NCBI RefSeq assembly: GCF_003664035.1
Contig: NZ_RCCK01000012.1
Coordinates: 62,001 to 126,000, forward strand
Source of the DNA: Pedobacter alluvionis
GTDB lineage: Bacteria; Bacteroidota; Bacteroidia; Sphingobacteriales; Sphingobacteriaceae
DNA length: 64,000 nucleotides
Direction: 5' to 3'
Under the pieces are notes generated by a model. It saw nothing but the letters and a program-made list of their open reading frames with translations. It was not told the origin of the DNA and searched no databases. How positions within the stretch are numbered: position 1 is the stretch's first letter; each line of letters begins with the position of its first letter. The position numbers and the translations under genes were made by a program. Positions 1 to 7,414 of this stretch are shown here, in pieces.

Positions 1-1068
1 CCCGGAGCTATGCTTTTAGTTACTGAAATGTTATACAAGCAAACTGGTGATGTATTGGCCGTACGGGACAACTATCCAGCAATGAAAAAATGGCTGGCTT
101 ACATGCAAGACCGTTACATGAAAGATTATATTTTGACCAAAGATAGTTATGGCGATTGGTGTATGCCGCCCATTACCATCGAATTTGGCCGTGGTAAAAG
201 TGCAGATAAAAAGTATCCGTCTGAATTGATTTCGACAGCATATTATTATCATTTCACCCAATTGATGATGCAATTTGCGAAGGTAAGCGGCAACGATGAA
301 GATATAAAAATATATGAGCTTCTGGGATATAATATCAAGGAAGCCTTCAACCAGAAATATTACAACGACAAAGGATATTATGCTTCAAATGCATTAACCG
401 ATAACATCATTCCGCTTTACTTCGGGATGGTTCCTCAGAACAAAGTAGATAAAGTTTTTAAGCGCATTACTTACACGGTTGAGGTTACAAACAAAGGGCA
501 TTTGAGCAATGGTTTAGTGGGGATTCAGTGGTTAATGCGATGTTTAAACGATTATGGCCGTCCGGATTTGGCCTATACCGTTGCCACCCAAAAAACTTAT
601 CCAGGTTGGGGTTACATGGTTGATAACGGCGCAACTACCATTTGGGAACTCTGGAATGGAAATACAGCCGATCCGAAAATGAATTCGCAGAACCACGTGA
701 TGATGCTTGGCGATCTACTGATCTGGTATTATGAAAATCTGGCTGGTATAAAATCAGAAAGTGCAGCTTTTAAAAAGATCATCATGAAGCCAGAGATGAT
801 CAATGGCTTAAATTCAGTTAATGCCAGTTACAATTCGGTTTATGGTTTGATAAAAAGTAGTTATACCAAAACAGCCGATCAATTTAAGTGGAATGTAACC
901 ATACCCGCAAATACAACTGCAATGGTGTGTATTCCTGCAAATAATAAAAATGAGATTTCAGAAAAATTGAAATCCATAAGAGATTTAAAATTTATAAGAA
1001 TGGAGAATAACAGGGCCGTTTATGAGCTTGGTTCTGGCAATTATGCTTTTGTGGTAGAGCGGAAATAA
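1..1068 (+). CDS. Alpha-L-rhamnosidase, GH78, C-terminal part (5' partial)
   Basis: This is the C-terminal part of a bacterial alpha-L-rhamnosidase, which removes terminal rhamnose from plant glycans such as rhamnogalacturonan. The frame is open to the window edge, so the N-terminal beta domains and the start are missing. Counting from the ATG at position 10, residues 48-54 read GDWCMPP and a later segment reads TTIWELWNG. Both fit the acidic active-site loops of the (alpha/alpha)6 barrel of GH78. A C-terminal beta-sandwich follows the NHVMMLGDLL segment. A hairpin terminator follows at once, then a sialidase-like gene, a hydrolase and an epimerase, so this is probably the end of a polysaccharide utilisation cluster. 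The family call is confident; the substrate is inferred. Confidence 0.88.
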   Translation, partial: PGAMLLVTEMLYKQTGDVLAVRDNYPAMKKWLAYMQDRYMKDYILTKDSYGDWCMPPITIEFGRGKSADKKYPSELISTAYYYHFTQLMMQFAKVSGNDEDIKIYELLGYNIKEAFNQKYYNDKGYYASNALTDNIIPLYFGMVPQNKVDKVFKRITYTVEVTNKGHLSNGLVGIQWLMRCLNDYGRPDLAYTVATQKTYPGWGYMVDNGATTIWELWNGNTADPKMNSQNHVMMLGDLLIWYYENLAGIKSESAAFKKIIMKPEMINGLNSVNASYNSVYGLIKSSYTKTADQFKWNVTIPANTTAMVCIPANNKNEISEKLKSIRDLKFIRMENNRAVYELGSGNYAFVVERK

Positions 1069-1079
1069 AAATGAAATAA

Positions 1080-1105
1080 GTCGTCATTGCTGACGACCTT
1101 TTTTT
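1080..1105 (+). terminator. Rho-independent terminator after the rhamnosidase gene
   Basis: A perfect 7-bp stem (GTCGTCA/TGACGAC, loop TTGC) is followed by seven T residues. It starts 11 bases after the GH78 stop codon and ends 11 bases before the next ATG. The stem sequence resembles the CGTCATTGC arms of the dispersed repeats in this window, so it may be a trimmed repeat used as a terminator. Confidence 0.7.
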
Positions 1106-1116
1106 AATAAATAAAC

Positions 1117-2256
1117 ATGATGTTAAAAAGAAAAATACACATTACACTGGCCTTTATTTTTGCAGTCTTGACGAGTGCCAATGCGCAGGTAGAGAAATGG
1201 CAAAAAGGAATCGTAAAACAAGAGTTTTTATACGATAAGGCACCATTCCCCTCATGTCACTCAGCTACAATAGCAGAAACGCCGACAGGTTTAGTCGCTT
1301 CATTTTTTGGCGGCACAAAAGAACGAAACCCTGATGTAGAAATCTACATCAGCCGTTTTGTAGATGGTAAATGGTTAGCACCATTCTCGGTTGCCAATGG
1401 CATTCAGCCTGATGCTAAAAGATTACCAACGTGGAATCCGGTTTTATACCAGGTTCCTGGAGGAGATTTGTTACTGTTTTATAAAATCGGACCAAAACCA
1501 TCTGAGTGGTGGGGCATGATGAAAACTTCAAAAGATGGTGGGAAAACCTGGTCTGATGCCACTAAACTACCCCATGGTTATATTGGCCCTGTAAAAAACA
1601 AGCCTGTTTTATTAAGTAATGGAAATCTTTTTGCGCCATCGAGCAAAGAGGGTGATGGCTGGAAAATCCATTTTGAAGTAACAAAAGACAACGGTAAAAC
1701 CTGGAGAAAAGTTGGCCCGCTTCCTGAAAACGGCATTAAAGCCATTCAACCGAGTATATTACAATATGGAAACGGAAAGTTGCAGCTACTGGCAAGAACT
1801 GCCAACCGTGCAATCGTAGAAGCATGGTCAAACGATAACGGTGAAACCTGGTCGGCATTAACCAAAACAACCTTGCCAAATAACAATTCCGGTACAGATG
1901 CCGTAACCATGAAAGATGGCCGGCAGGTATTGGTGTATAACCATGTTTTGCCTCCGGGTGATTTAGCAAAAGGTCCCAGAACACCATTAAATGTTTCCGT
2001 TTCCAAAGACGGCAAAGAATGGTCTGCAGCTTTAATTTTGGAAGATTCACCGATCAGCCAGTATTCCTATCCGGCTGTTATTCAGACTGCTGATGGCCTG
2101 TTACATTTTATTTATACCTGGAGAAGGGAAAAAATAAAACATGTAGTGGTAGATCTATCAAAGTTAAAATTGAAGAAAATTAAAAATGGTATCTGGCCGA
2201 AACTAAAAGGTTATACTGCGCCAGTGATTAATGAAACTAAAAATGAGGAGAGTTAG
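1117..2256 (+). CDS. Sialidase-like BNR-repeat protein, secreted
   Basis: This is a six-bladed beta-propeller of the sialidase superfamily. An N-terminal signal peptide ends near ANAQ at about residue 24. Asp-box (BNR) motifs are visible as SKDGGKTW near residue 140, TKDNGKTW near 190, SNDNGETW near 238 and a weaker SKDGKEW near 300. The length of about 380 aa matches the family. Two ATG codons are adjacent at the start (1117 and 1120) and either could be used. It sits between a rhamnosidase and an esterase-like gene, so it probably acts on a plant polysaccharide rather than sialic acid. Its true substrate cannot be read from the sequence. Confidence 0.8.
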   Translation: MMLKRKIHITLAFIFAVLTSANAQVEKWQKGIVKQEFLYDKAPFPSCHSATIAETPTGLVASFFGGTKERNPDVEIYISRFVDGKWLAPFSVANGIQPDAKRLPTWNPVLYQVPGGDLLLFYKIGPKPSEWWGMMKTSKDGGKTWSDATKLPHGYIGPVKNKPVLLSNGNLFAPSSKEGDGWKIHFEVTKDNGKTWRKVGPLPENGIKAIQPSILQYGNGKLQLLARTANRAIVEAWSNDNGETWSALTKTTLPNNNSGTDAVTMKDGRQVLVYNHVLPPGDLAKGPRTPLNVSVSKDGKEWSAALILEDSPISQYSYPAVIQTADGLLHFIYTWRREKIKHVVVDLSKLKLKKIKNGIWPKLKGYTAPVINETKNEES

Positions 2257-2300
2257 GATGATAAATTTAATTAAAAACGTCATTTCGAGATTTTGGCGAT

Positions 2301-2386
2301 CGTCATTGCGAGGAGGCACGACGCGGCAATCTATCCTGTCAAGAAAGATTGCTTCGGCTGATGAAAAATCAGCACTCGCAATGACG
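2301..2386. repeat. Dispersed palindromic (REP/BIME-like) repeat inside the 5' end of a gene
   Basis: The outer arms are CGTCATTGCGAG (2301-2312) and CTCGCAATGACG (2375-2386), a perfect 12-bp inverted repeat. Inner arms with GCAATCT/AGATTGC lie near 2326-2352. The same arrangement of outer and inner arms recurs at 25512-25614. Here it lies between a plausible old start codon (ATG at 2258) and the signal peptide of the following gene. The reading frame stays open through it. Confidence 0.75.
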
Positions 2387-3796
2387 GGCAGGGTGCTTAG
2401 ATATTTTGCTATATTATTTATTGCCTATATATCGGCTGTAAATAACCTCTCCGCCCAAATCCAAAACACCGATAACCGCTATAAAAAACCACTTCTTGAT
2501 GTTTTGAACGAGATTCAAACGCGTTTTAAAGTACAAATTAAATATTCAGAACCGCAGGTGAAGGATAAATGGGTAAACTATGCAGGTTGGCGTTTCCGGG
2601 CAGATGTAGACGAAACACTTACTAATGTGCTTACGCCTTTGGATATGAAAGTGAACAAAGAAAAGCCTGGTGTTTACAAATTAAAGGAATACGAATATTA
2701 CCGTTGGGAAGTGCAGGATGGTTGGGCGTACTTAGACCAATTGGCTACAAAATATCATGATCGGGCAAGTTGGGAAAAACGTAAAGCAGAAATTAAGCCC
2801 GAACTGTACAAAGCCTTACTGCTGTCGCCGCTACCTGCAAAACCAAATTCAAAACCGATTGTAACGGCAAAAAGAATTTTCGATGGCTATTCGGTAGAGA
2901 ACATTGCATTAGAAATTTTACCTGGAGTATGGATCAACGGTTCACTATACAAACCATTAAACTTTAAAGGAAAAATTCCTGTTGTACTTAGTCCGGACGG
3001 ACATTGGGAAAAACAGCGCTACCGGCCCGATTGCCAGATCCGTTGTGCTATGATTGCCAGAATGGGGGCGATGGCCTTTAGTTACGATCTGTTTGCCTGG
3101 GGCGAATCGATGTTGCAGTTTAAATACGAAGATCACCGCAGAAGCCTGGCACAGACCGTTCAAGCTTTAGGTGGTATCAGGATTTTGGATTATTTCAGCT
3201 CGCTGAAAGAAACAGATATTAACCGGATCGGAATCAGCGGTGGATCGGGTGCCGGAAGTCATTCTATTTTGATGACCGCTATGGACGACCGGATTAAATT
3301 AAGTGCGCCGGTAGTGGCGATGTCATCTTACTTTTATGGCGGTTGTCCATGCGAAAGCGGGATGCCCATTCATCAATGTGGAGGTGGGACCGATAACGTA
3401 GAGTTAGCGGCTATGGCAGCTCCACGTCCGCAATTATTGGTGTCAGATGGTAGCGATTGGACGGCACATACACCTGAACACGATTTCCCTTACCTGCAAA
3501 AAATGTACAGTTATTATGGTGCTAAAGATAAGGTCGAGAATGTTCACCTTCCTGATGAGAAGCACGATTTTGGGATCAATAAGCGTATTGCATTATACGA
3601 TTTTCTAATCAAAAACTTCAAGTTAAATGCTGTTGCCGTTAAAGGTAAAACCGGTAAATACGATGAAAGTAAAGTAACCATCGAAAAAGAAAATGCCTTA
3701 TATGTTTTTGGTGATAAGGGCGAAAAACTACCTAAAAATGCGGTAATGGGCTTCGAAAACCTGGAGAAATTATTCCCATTAAGTACAAGCAAATAA
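2381..3796 (+). CDS. STN domain plus acetyl-xylan-esterase-like alpha/beta hydrolase, secreted
   Basis: From the ATG at 2381 the protein has 471 aa: signal peptide (ending near NLSAQ), then about 75 residues resembling the STN (secretin/TonB short N-terminal) domain, from LLDVLNEIQ to GVYKLKE. An alpha/beta hydrolase of the acetyl xylan esterase type follows. The nucleophile elbow reads GISGGSGAGSH and a late DEKHDFG supplies the likely catalytic His. The frame is open further upstream (ATG at 2258 and 2231), but that stretch is a dispersed repeat and would place about 40 unusual residues before the signal peptide. I therefore chose the ATG at 2381, which lies in the repeat arm itself. The role is probably deacetylation of an oligosaccharide released by the neighbouring enzymes; the substrate is inferred. 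Confidence 0.75.
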   Translation: MTGRVLRYFAILFIAYISAVNNLSAQIQNTDNRYKKPLLDVLNEIQTRFKVQIKYSEPQVKDKWVNYAGWRFRADVDETLTNVLTPLDMKVNKEKPGVYKLKEYEYYRWEVQDGWAYLDQLATKYHDRASWEKRKAEIKPELYKALLLSPLPAKPNSKPIVTAKRIFDGYSVENIALEILPGVWINGSLYKPLNFKGKIPVVLSPDGHWEKQRYRPDCQIRCAMIARMGAMAFSYDLFAWGESMLQFKYEDHRRSLAQTVQALGGIRILDYFSSLKETDINRIGISGGSGAGSHSILMTAMDDRIKLSAPVVAMSSYFYGGCPCESGMPIHQCGGGTDNVELAAMAAPRPQLLVSDGSDWTAHTPEHDFPYLQKMYSYYGAKDKVENVHLPDEKHDFGINKRIALYDFLIKNFKLNAVAVKGKTGKYDESKVTIEKENALYVFGDKGEKLPKNAVMGFENLEKLFPLSTSK

Positions 3797-3802
3797 TTGG
3801 AT

Positions 3803-4714
3803 ATGCAACATCAAAATAGAAGATCTTTTATTGGTAGCATAGCCTTGTTAACAGGTGGTTTAATGGTTCCAGATCAATTGCTTTTAGCTACAGAGAAAAA
3901 GAATCGTTTTAAAGTTGCCGTCATTGATCTAATGATCTTGAAGCGTCAGAAAATCAGTGCTTTGCCGCTTGCAAAAGAAATCGGTGCTGACGGATTGGAA
4001 ATTGATATGGGTAGCTTGGGCGATCGGGAAACCTTCGACAATAAACTAGCCGATCCAAAAATCAGACAGGAGTACCTGGATAAGGCAAAAGAGCTAAACC
4101 TCGAAATCTGTTCCTTAGCGATGACTGGTTTTTATGCGCAATCATTTGCCAAACGACCAACTTATCAGAAAATGATTCAGGACTGTTTAGATACCGCTAA
4201 AGCAATGAATATTAAAGTGGTCTTTCTTCCATTGGGTATTCAAGGCGATTTAACTAAAAATCCAGAACTGCGCGAACCTATTGTAGAAAGGTTAAAAGTT
4301 GCTGGAAAAATGGCTGCCAAAGCCAGAATTACAATTGGAATCGAAAGTGCTTTAGATGCAAAAGGGGAATTACAGTTATTAAAAGATGTTGGCTCTAAAT
4401 ATGTTAAAAGCTACTTCAATTTCTCTAATGCGATAAAAAATGGTAGAGATTTACATCAAGAACTCAGGATTTTAGGAAAGAAAAACATCATTCAAATCCA
4501 TGCAACCAATGAAGACGGAGTTTGGTTACAAAACGATCTGAAAATTAATCTCCATAAAGTAAAAGAAACACTTGATGATATGGGCTGGAGTGGTTGGCTG
4601 GTTGTAGAAAGAAGCCGCGATGCCAAACAACCTACAAACGTAAAATATAATTTCGCAGCCAATACCAGCTACCTGAAATCAATTTTTCAAAACAATGCAT
4701 CGTCATTGCAATGA
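3803..4714 (+). CDS. Sugar phosphate isomerase/epimerase (TIM barrel), exported
   Basis: This protein of about 303 aa resembles the xylose-isomerase-like TIM-barrel family (AP endonuclease 2 fold) that converts sugars or sugar phosphates. The N-terminus reads RRSFIGSIALLTGG, which looks like a Tat-type signal (RRSFI), so it probably acts in the periplasm. Barrel segments include DGLEIDMGS, ITIGIES near residue 175 and IIQIHATNEDG near 235, which supply acidic and His metal ligands as in the family. A TTG two codons earlier is also in frame, but the ATG at 3803 is the better start. Its last codons (SSLQ and stop) lie inside a CGTCATTG/CAATGACG palindrome that probably also ends transcription. 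The sugar is unknown. Confidence 0.78.
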   Translation: MQHQNRRSFIGSIALLTGGLMVPDQLLLATEKKNRFKVAVIDLMILKRQKISALPLAKEIGADGLEIDMGSLGDRETFDNKLADPKIRQEYLDKAKELNLEICSLAMTGFYAQSFAKRPTYQKMIQDCLDTAKAMNIKVVFLPLGIQGDLTKNPELREPIVERLKVAGKMAAKARITIGIESALDAKGELQLLKDVGSKYVKSYFNFSNAIKNGRDLHQELRILGKKNIIQIHATNEDGVWLQNDLKINLHKVKETLDDMGWSGWLVVERSRDAKQPTNVKYNFAANTSYLKSIFQNNASSLQ

Positions 4715-4727
4715 CGACCTTTTTTTG
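4700..4727 (+). terminator. Palindrome and T-tract overlapping the epimerase stop codon
   Basis: TCGTCATTGCAATGACGA (4700-4717) is a perfect 18-bp palindrome followed, after CC, by seven T residues. The TGA of the upstream gene lies inside it. It shares its core with the dispersed repeat arms at 2301 and 25512 and looks like a terminator derived from that family. Confidence 0.55.
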
Positions 4728-5420
4728 GAGTCTGTCATTGATAGGTACGGAGGATCTTTTGATTGAAAGATTCTTCACTACGTTCAGAATAACAATTAAA
4801 GGTTTTCTTGCCCTTCACGCAGTCTTGCCTCGGCTACCGATGAAAAATCGGTACAGGTTCACCGCCGCCGAGTGGCTCTTTCTTTTGGGCCAAGCCAAAA
4901 GAAACAAACCTGAGCGCAGCGAAAGCATGCCTGCCTTAAAAAACAGCAACAACAAGGCATAACTGAAAGGCTTGCATCCGTTTTTTATGTGTTCATATTG
5001 TTTTTATAGGTATAAAAGATTGCTGCGCAATTCCTTGTAAAAAGCTACGGAAATCTTAATTGCGGCAGCATCGAGGCTCTTAGCCTTGCTTATTCCACCG
5101 CTCCCGCTTTGATCCTGCCTTAGGCTGTGGGGTATGAGGGGAAACTGCAAAGATTTCCATGCTTTTTCCGGCGGAAATCTGCCAGGCCGGATAGCAGGGT
5201 GCAGATAGCATAGTGCAGCGGATTTATCGCGTTGTTTCAATCTTGATCAATTCATCCTCCTTGTATTTTCCTCCGGTTTTTTGTCATCCTGAGCGCAGCG
5301 AAGGATCTTTTAGTTACCGTTATTTTGATCGACCCGTTATTCGACTGTAGATGTTTCAAAAGAACTCGTTCGGAGGAGTAATCTATCAAGCTATTCTCGT
5401 TGTCGTATTTCTGATTTACA
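4715..5420. other. Non-coding, repeat-rich spacer
   Basis: I see no credible gene here. Open frames across 4711-4962 and 5004-5240 have no family resemblance and overlap dispersed repeats. The stretch holds a repeat copy at 4822-4908 and fragments such as CATCCTGAGCGCAGCGAAGGATCTT, a common intergenic phrase in this kind of genome, and it leads into the tandem array. Confidence 0.6.
4822..4908 (+). repeat. Dispersed intergenic repeat, copy A
   Basis: GTCTTGCCTCGGCT (4822-4835), CGCCGCCG (4863-4870), GCTCTTTCTTTTGG (4875-4888) and CAAAAGAAACAAA (4896-4908) occur in this order. The same blocks occur in reverse complement at about 45769-45848. Copy A carries about 25 extra bases with a small ACCGAT/ATCGGT hairpin between the first two blocks. 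Confidence 0.65.
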
Positions 5421-5883
5421 GTTCAGACATTGCGGTCGATAGTTCAGACATTGCGGTCGATAGTTCATACGTTGCGGTCGATAGTTCAGACGTTGCGGTT
5501 CGATGGTTCAGAGGTTGCAGTCGTTAGTTCAGAGGTTGCAGTCGTTAGTTCAGAGGTTGCGGTCGATGGTTCAGACATTGCGGTCGACAGTTCAGAGGTC
5601 GCAGTCGTTAGTTCAGAGGTCGCAGTCGTTAGTTCAGACGTTGCAATCGTTAGTTCAGACGTTGCGGTCGATGGTTCAGACATTGCGGTCGACAGTTCAG
5701 ACGTTGCGGTCGACAGTTCAGAGGTCGCAGTCGTTAGTTCAGAGGTTGCAGTCGTTAGTTCAGAGGTTGCAGTCGTTAGTTCAGAGGTTGCAGTCGTTAG
5801 TTCAGACGTTGCAATCGTTAGTTCAGACGTTGCGGTCGATGGTTCAGACGTTGCGGTCGACAGTTTAGGCGTTGCAATGAGCC
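5421..5883. repeat. Tandem array of 22 units, 21 bp each (minisatellite)
   Basis: Twenty-one well-conserved units and one degenerate last unit (5863-5883) start with GTTCAGA (one unit has GTTCATA). The unit is 21 bp, except the fourth (5484-5505), which has one extra T. Variable positions give two main classes, one with GACGTTGCGGTCGA and one with GAGGTTGCAGTCGTTA. They form higher-order blocks: units 11-13 resemble units 19-21. Because 21 is a multiple of three, long frames are open on both strands, giving seven-residue repeats such as SSEVAVV. I do not think these are genes: the single-base insertion shifts the frame, and no signal or flanking domain is visible. Confidence 0.9.
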
Positions 5884-5993
5884 GTTTTACGGTTAAGCAT
5901 TGCATAAAAGAGAAACAGTAAGCCGTTTTGGGATCTGTTAAAGTGGAATGAGGAAGTAAATTAGGGATGATTTTTTAGGGTATTATCGGTGTT

Positions 5994-6737
5994 TTAGGTC
6001 AGGGTTCGGAACGGGATACCCGAAATCTGTTTGTATTGGGGGCTGGTTGAGCCAAAAACAGATTTTGCATAATTTTTCACATCCTGCGCCAAGGCAACAA
6101 TACCGGTTTCTGTATCGTACAGCGCGTTATTGCGGTTAATGCGCAGGCTGCTCAACTGCGAGCTGTTGGCTACCACATCGCGGTTTTTCTGCAATAAATC
6201 GTTATATAAACTGGTGAGGCTGGCCAGCTGCAAATCTACCTCGTTAGGTGCATACTGCGGTATGGTGGCTAACAGTTTAATCTGTTTATCGAGCGTATCG
6301 AGCAGGTTATCGTAACTCTGTTGCGAGGCCGAAACCTGGTTAACCACCGTACCGCTGGCGGCCAGGTTATTTTTTTCTTCGGCTGTGAGTTTGGCCGTTG
6401 CCCTTTGGCCCTGTATTTTGCGGTGGTGGCTTACGGCATTATCCAATACCTGTTGGGCTACACTGTTGGCCTTAACGGCGCTCAGCACGCGGGTACTCAA
6501 CTTTTTTAAGGGTGCAAAAGCCAGATCGCGCAGGGCTATGGCATTGCTGTTTTTAGCGGCAGCATCGTGCACCTGCTCGTTAATGGTTTTGGCTGCGGTG
6601 GCTTTCTCGGTTAAACTGCTCAGCTGGATGTTGGCATTGCTGGGGTTGTACACGGCACCATAACCGGTTAAATAACTTAAGAGGGTTTCGAAATTGGCTA
6701 CGTTCTTGGCGTGGCCGGTCTCATTCGTTTTAGACAT
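5994..6737 (-). CDS. Helical protein of unknown function
   Basis: This 247-aa protein starts MSKTNETGHAKNVANFE and has no signal peptide or membrane segment. It is rich in Ala, Leu, Asn and Gln and reads as a long run of amphipathic helices that could form a helical bundle or coiled coil. I recognise no catalytic motif. Codon use and the higher GC content fit host genes rather than the AT-rich island that begins about 240 bases upstream of its start, on the other side. It stands alone, reading towards the tandem array. Its function is unknown. Confidence 0.65.
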   Translation of the reverse strand: MSKTNETGHAKNVANFETLLSYLTGYGAVYNPSNANIQLSSLTEKATAAKTINEQVHDAAAKNSNAIALRDLAFAPLKKLSTRVLSAVKANSVAQQVLDNAVSHHRKIQGQRATAKLTAEEKNNLAASGTVVNQVSASQQSYDNLLDTLDKQIKLLATIPQYAPNEVDLQLASLTSLYNDLLQKNRDVVANSSQLSSLRINRNNALYDTETGIVALAQDVKNYAKSVFGSTSPQYKQISGIPFRTLT

Positions 6738-6980
6738 AAAATGTAGTTTTAAAAAGTAAATAAAATAGATTAATTGGCATTAAGTTAATATTATTTTCTT
6801 TACAACTAAAAGGAGTGGAGATTTTTTTTTTGAGAGGAACTGGCAGAAATAGCAAAGATTGATTGATTTTCTTTGTGTAAATAGATTATTATACTTCTAA
6901 TTAAGTATGTAAACTTTTATGAAAGGAAGCTTGAAAAGTGAGACATTTATTGATACTTTTACTGATCTGGTTAATATCTT

Positions 6981-7379
6981 ATGAGTAAATTAAAAGTTGC
7001 TGAGAGTCTGATAGATGAAGCCTCATCTGTTTATTTAGAAGAAATAATTAGAAAAGTTGAAAGGCGATTAAAATCGGCTCCTAAAGATTTAATGCGATCA
7101 GACTTGGGGTTACTAAATGTGTGGGAAGAATTTTGTTATCAGTTGCAAACAGAAAGGTTTGATTCTTTCAATATATTAGAAAGTTTTATATACCAAGAAA
7201 TTTCTAAAATATTAGATGAACAGGAGGAGTATCGTTTAAAGGTGCTTAGCTATCAGTTTTTGGAAAATGGTACAAGTGTGCCAATTTACATGGAAGGCTT
7301 ATCAGGGCTTATTTATGAACAGTTGCTCAAAAAAGGAACAGATTATTTTAATAAAAGATTAGAAAAAGTAATTTATTAA
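6981..7379 (+). CDS. Small helical protein leading the restriction operon, unknown function
   Basis: This 132-aa protein is acidic and predicted mostly helical (SLIDEASSVYLEEIIRKVER). It has no membrane segment, zinc motif or recognised domain. It ends 35 bases before hsdR, reads the same way and shares the AT-rich composition of the island, so it was probably acquired with it and may be co-transcribed. It could be a regulator or inhibitor of the restriction complex, but nothing in its sequence shows this. Confidence 0.6.
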   Translation: MSKLKVAESLIDEASSVYLEEIIRKVERRLKSAPKDLMRSDLGLLNVWEEFCYQLQTERFDSFNILESFIYQEISKILDEQEEYRLKVLSYQFLENGTSVPIYMEGLSGLIYEQLLKKGTDYFNKRLEKVIY

Positions 7380-7414
7380 TCGAATTATTTTAATAAAAAT
7401 AAGGAGCTCTTATC

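Noticed and set aside
4711..4962. Open frame of 83 residues
   Set aside because: It runs through dispersed repeat copy A and has no family resemblance.
5421..5883. CRISPR array
   Set aside because: Units are directly abutting with no spacers and no cas genes lie near.
5430..5921. Long open frames on both strands across the tandem array
   Set aside because: They arise because the unit length is a multiple of three; the frames switch at the one-base insertion at unit 4, and no signal peptide or conserved flank is visible.
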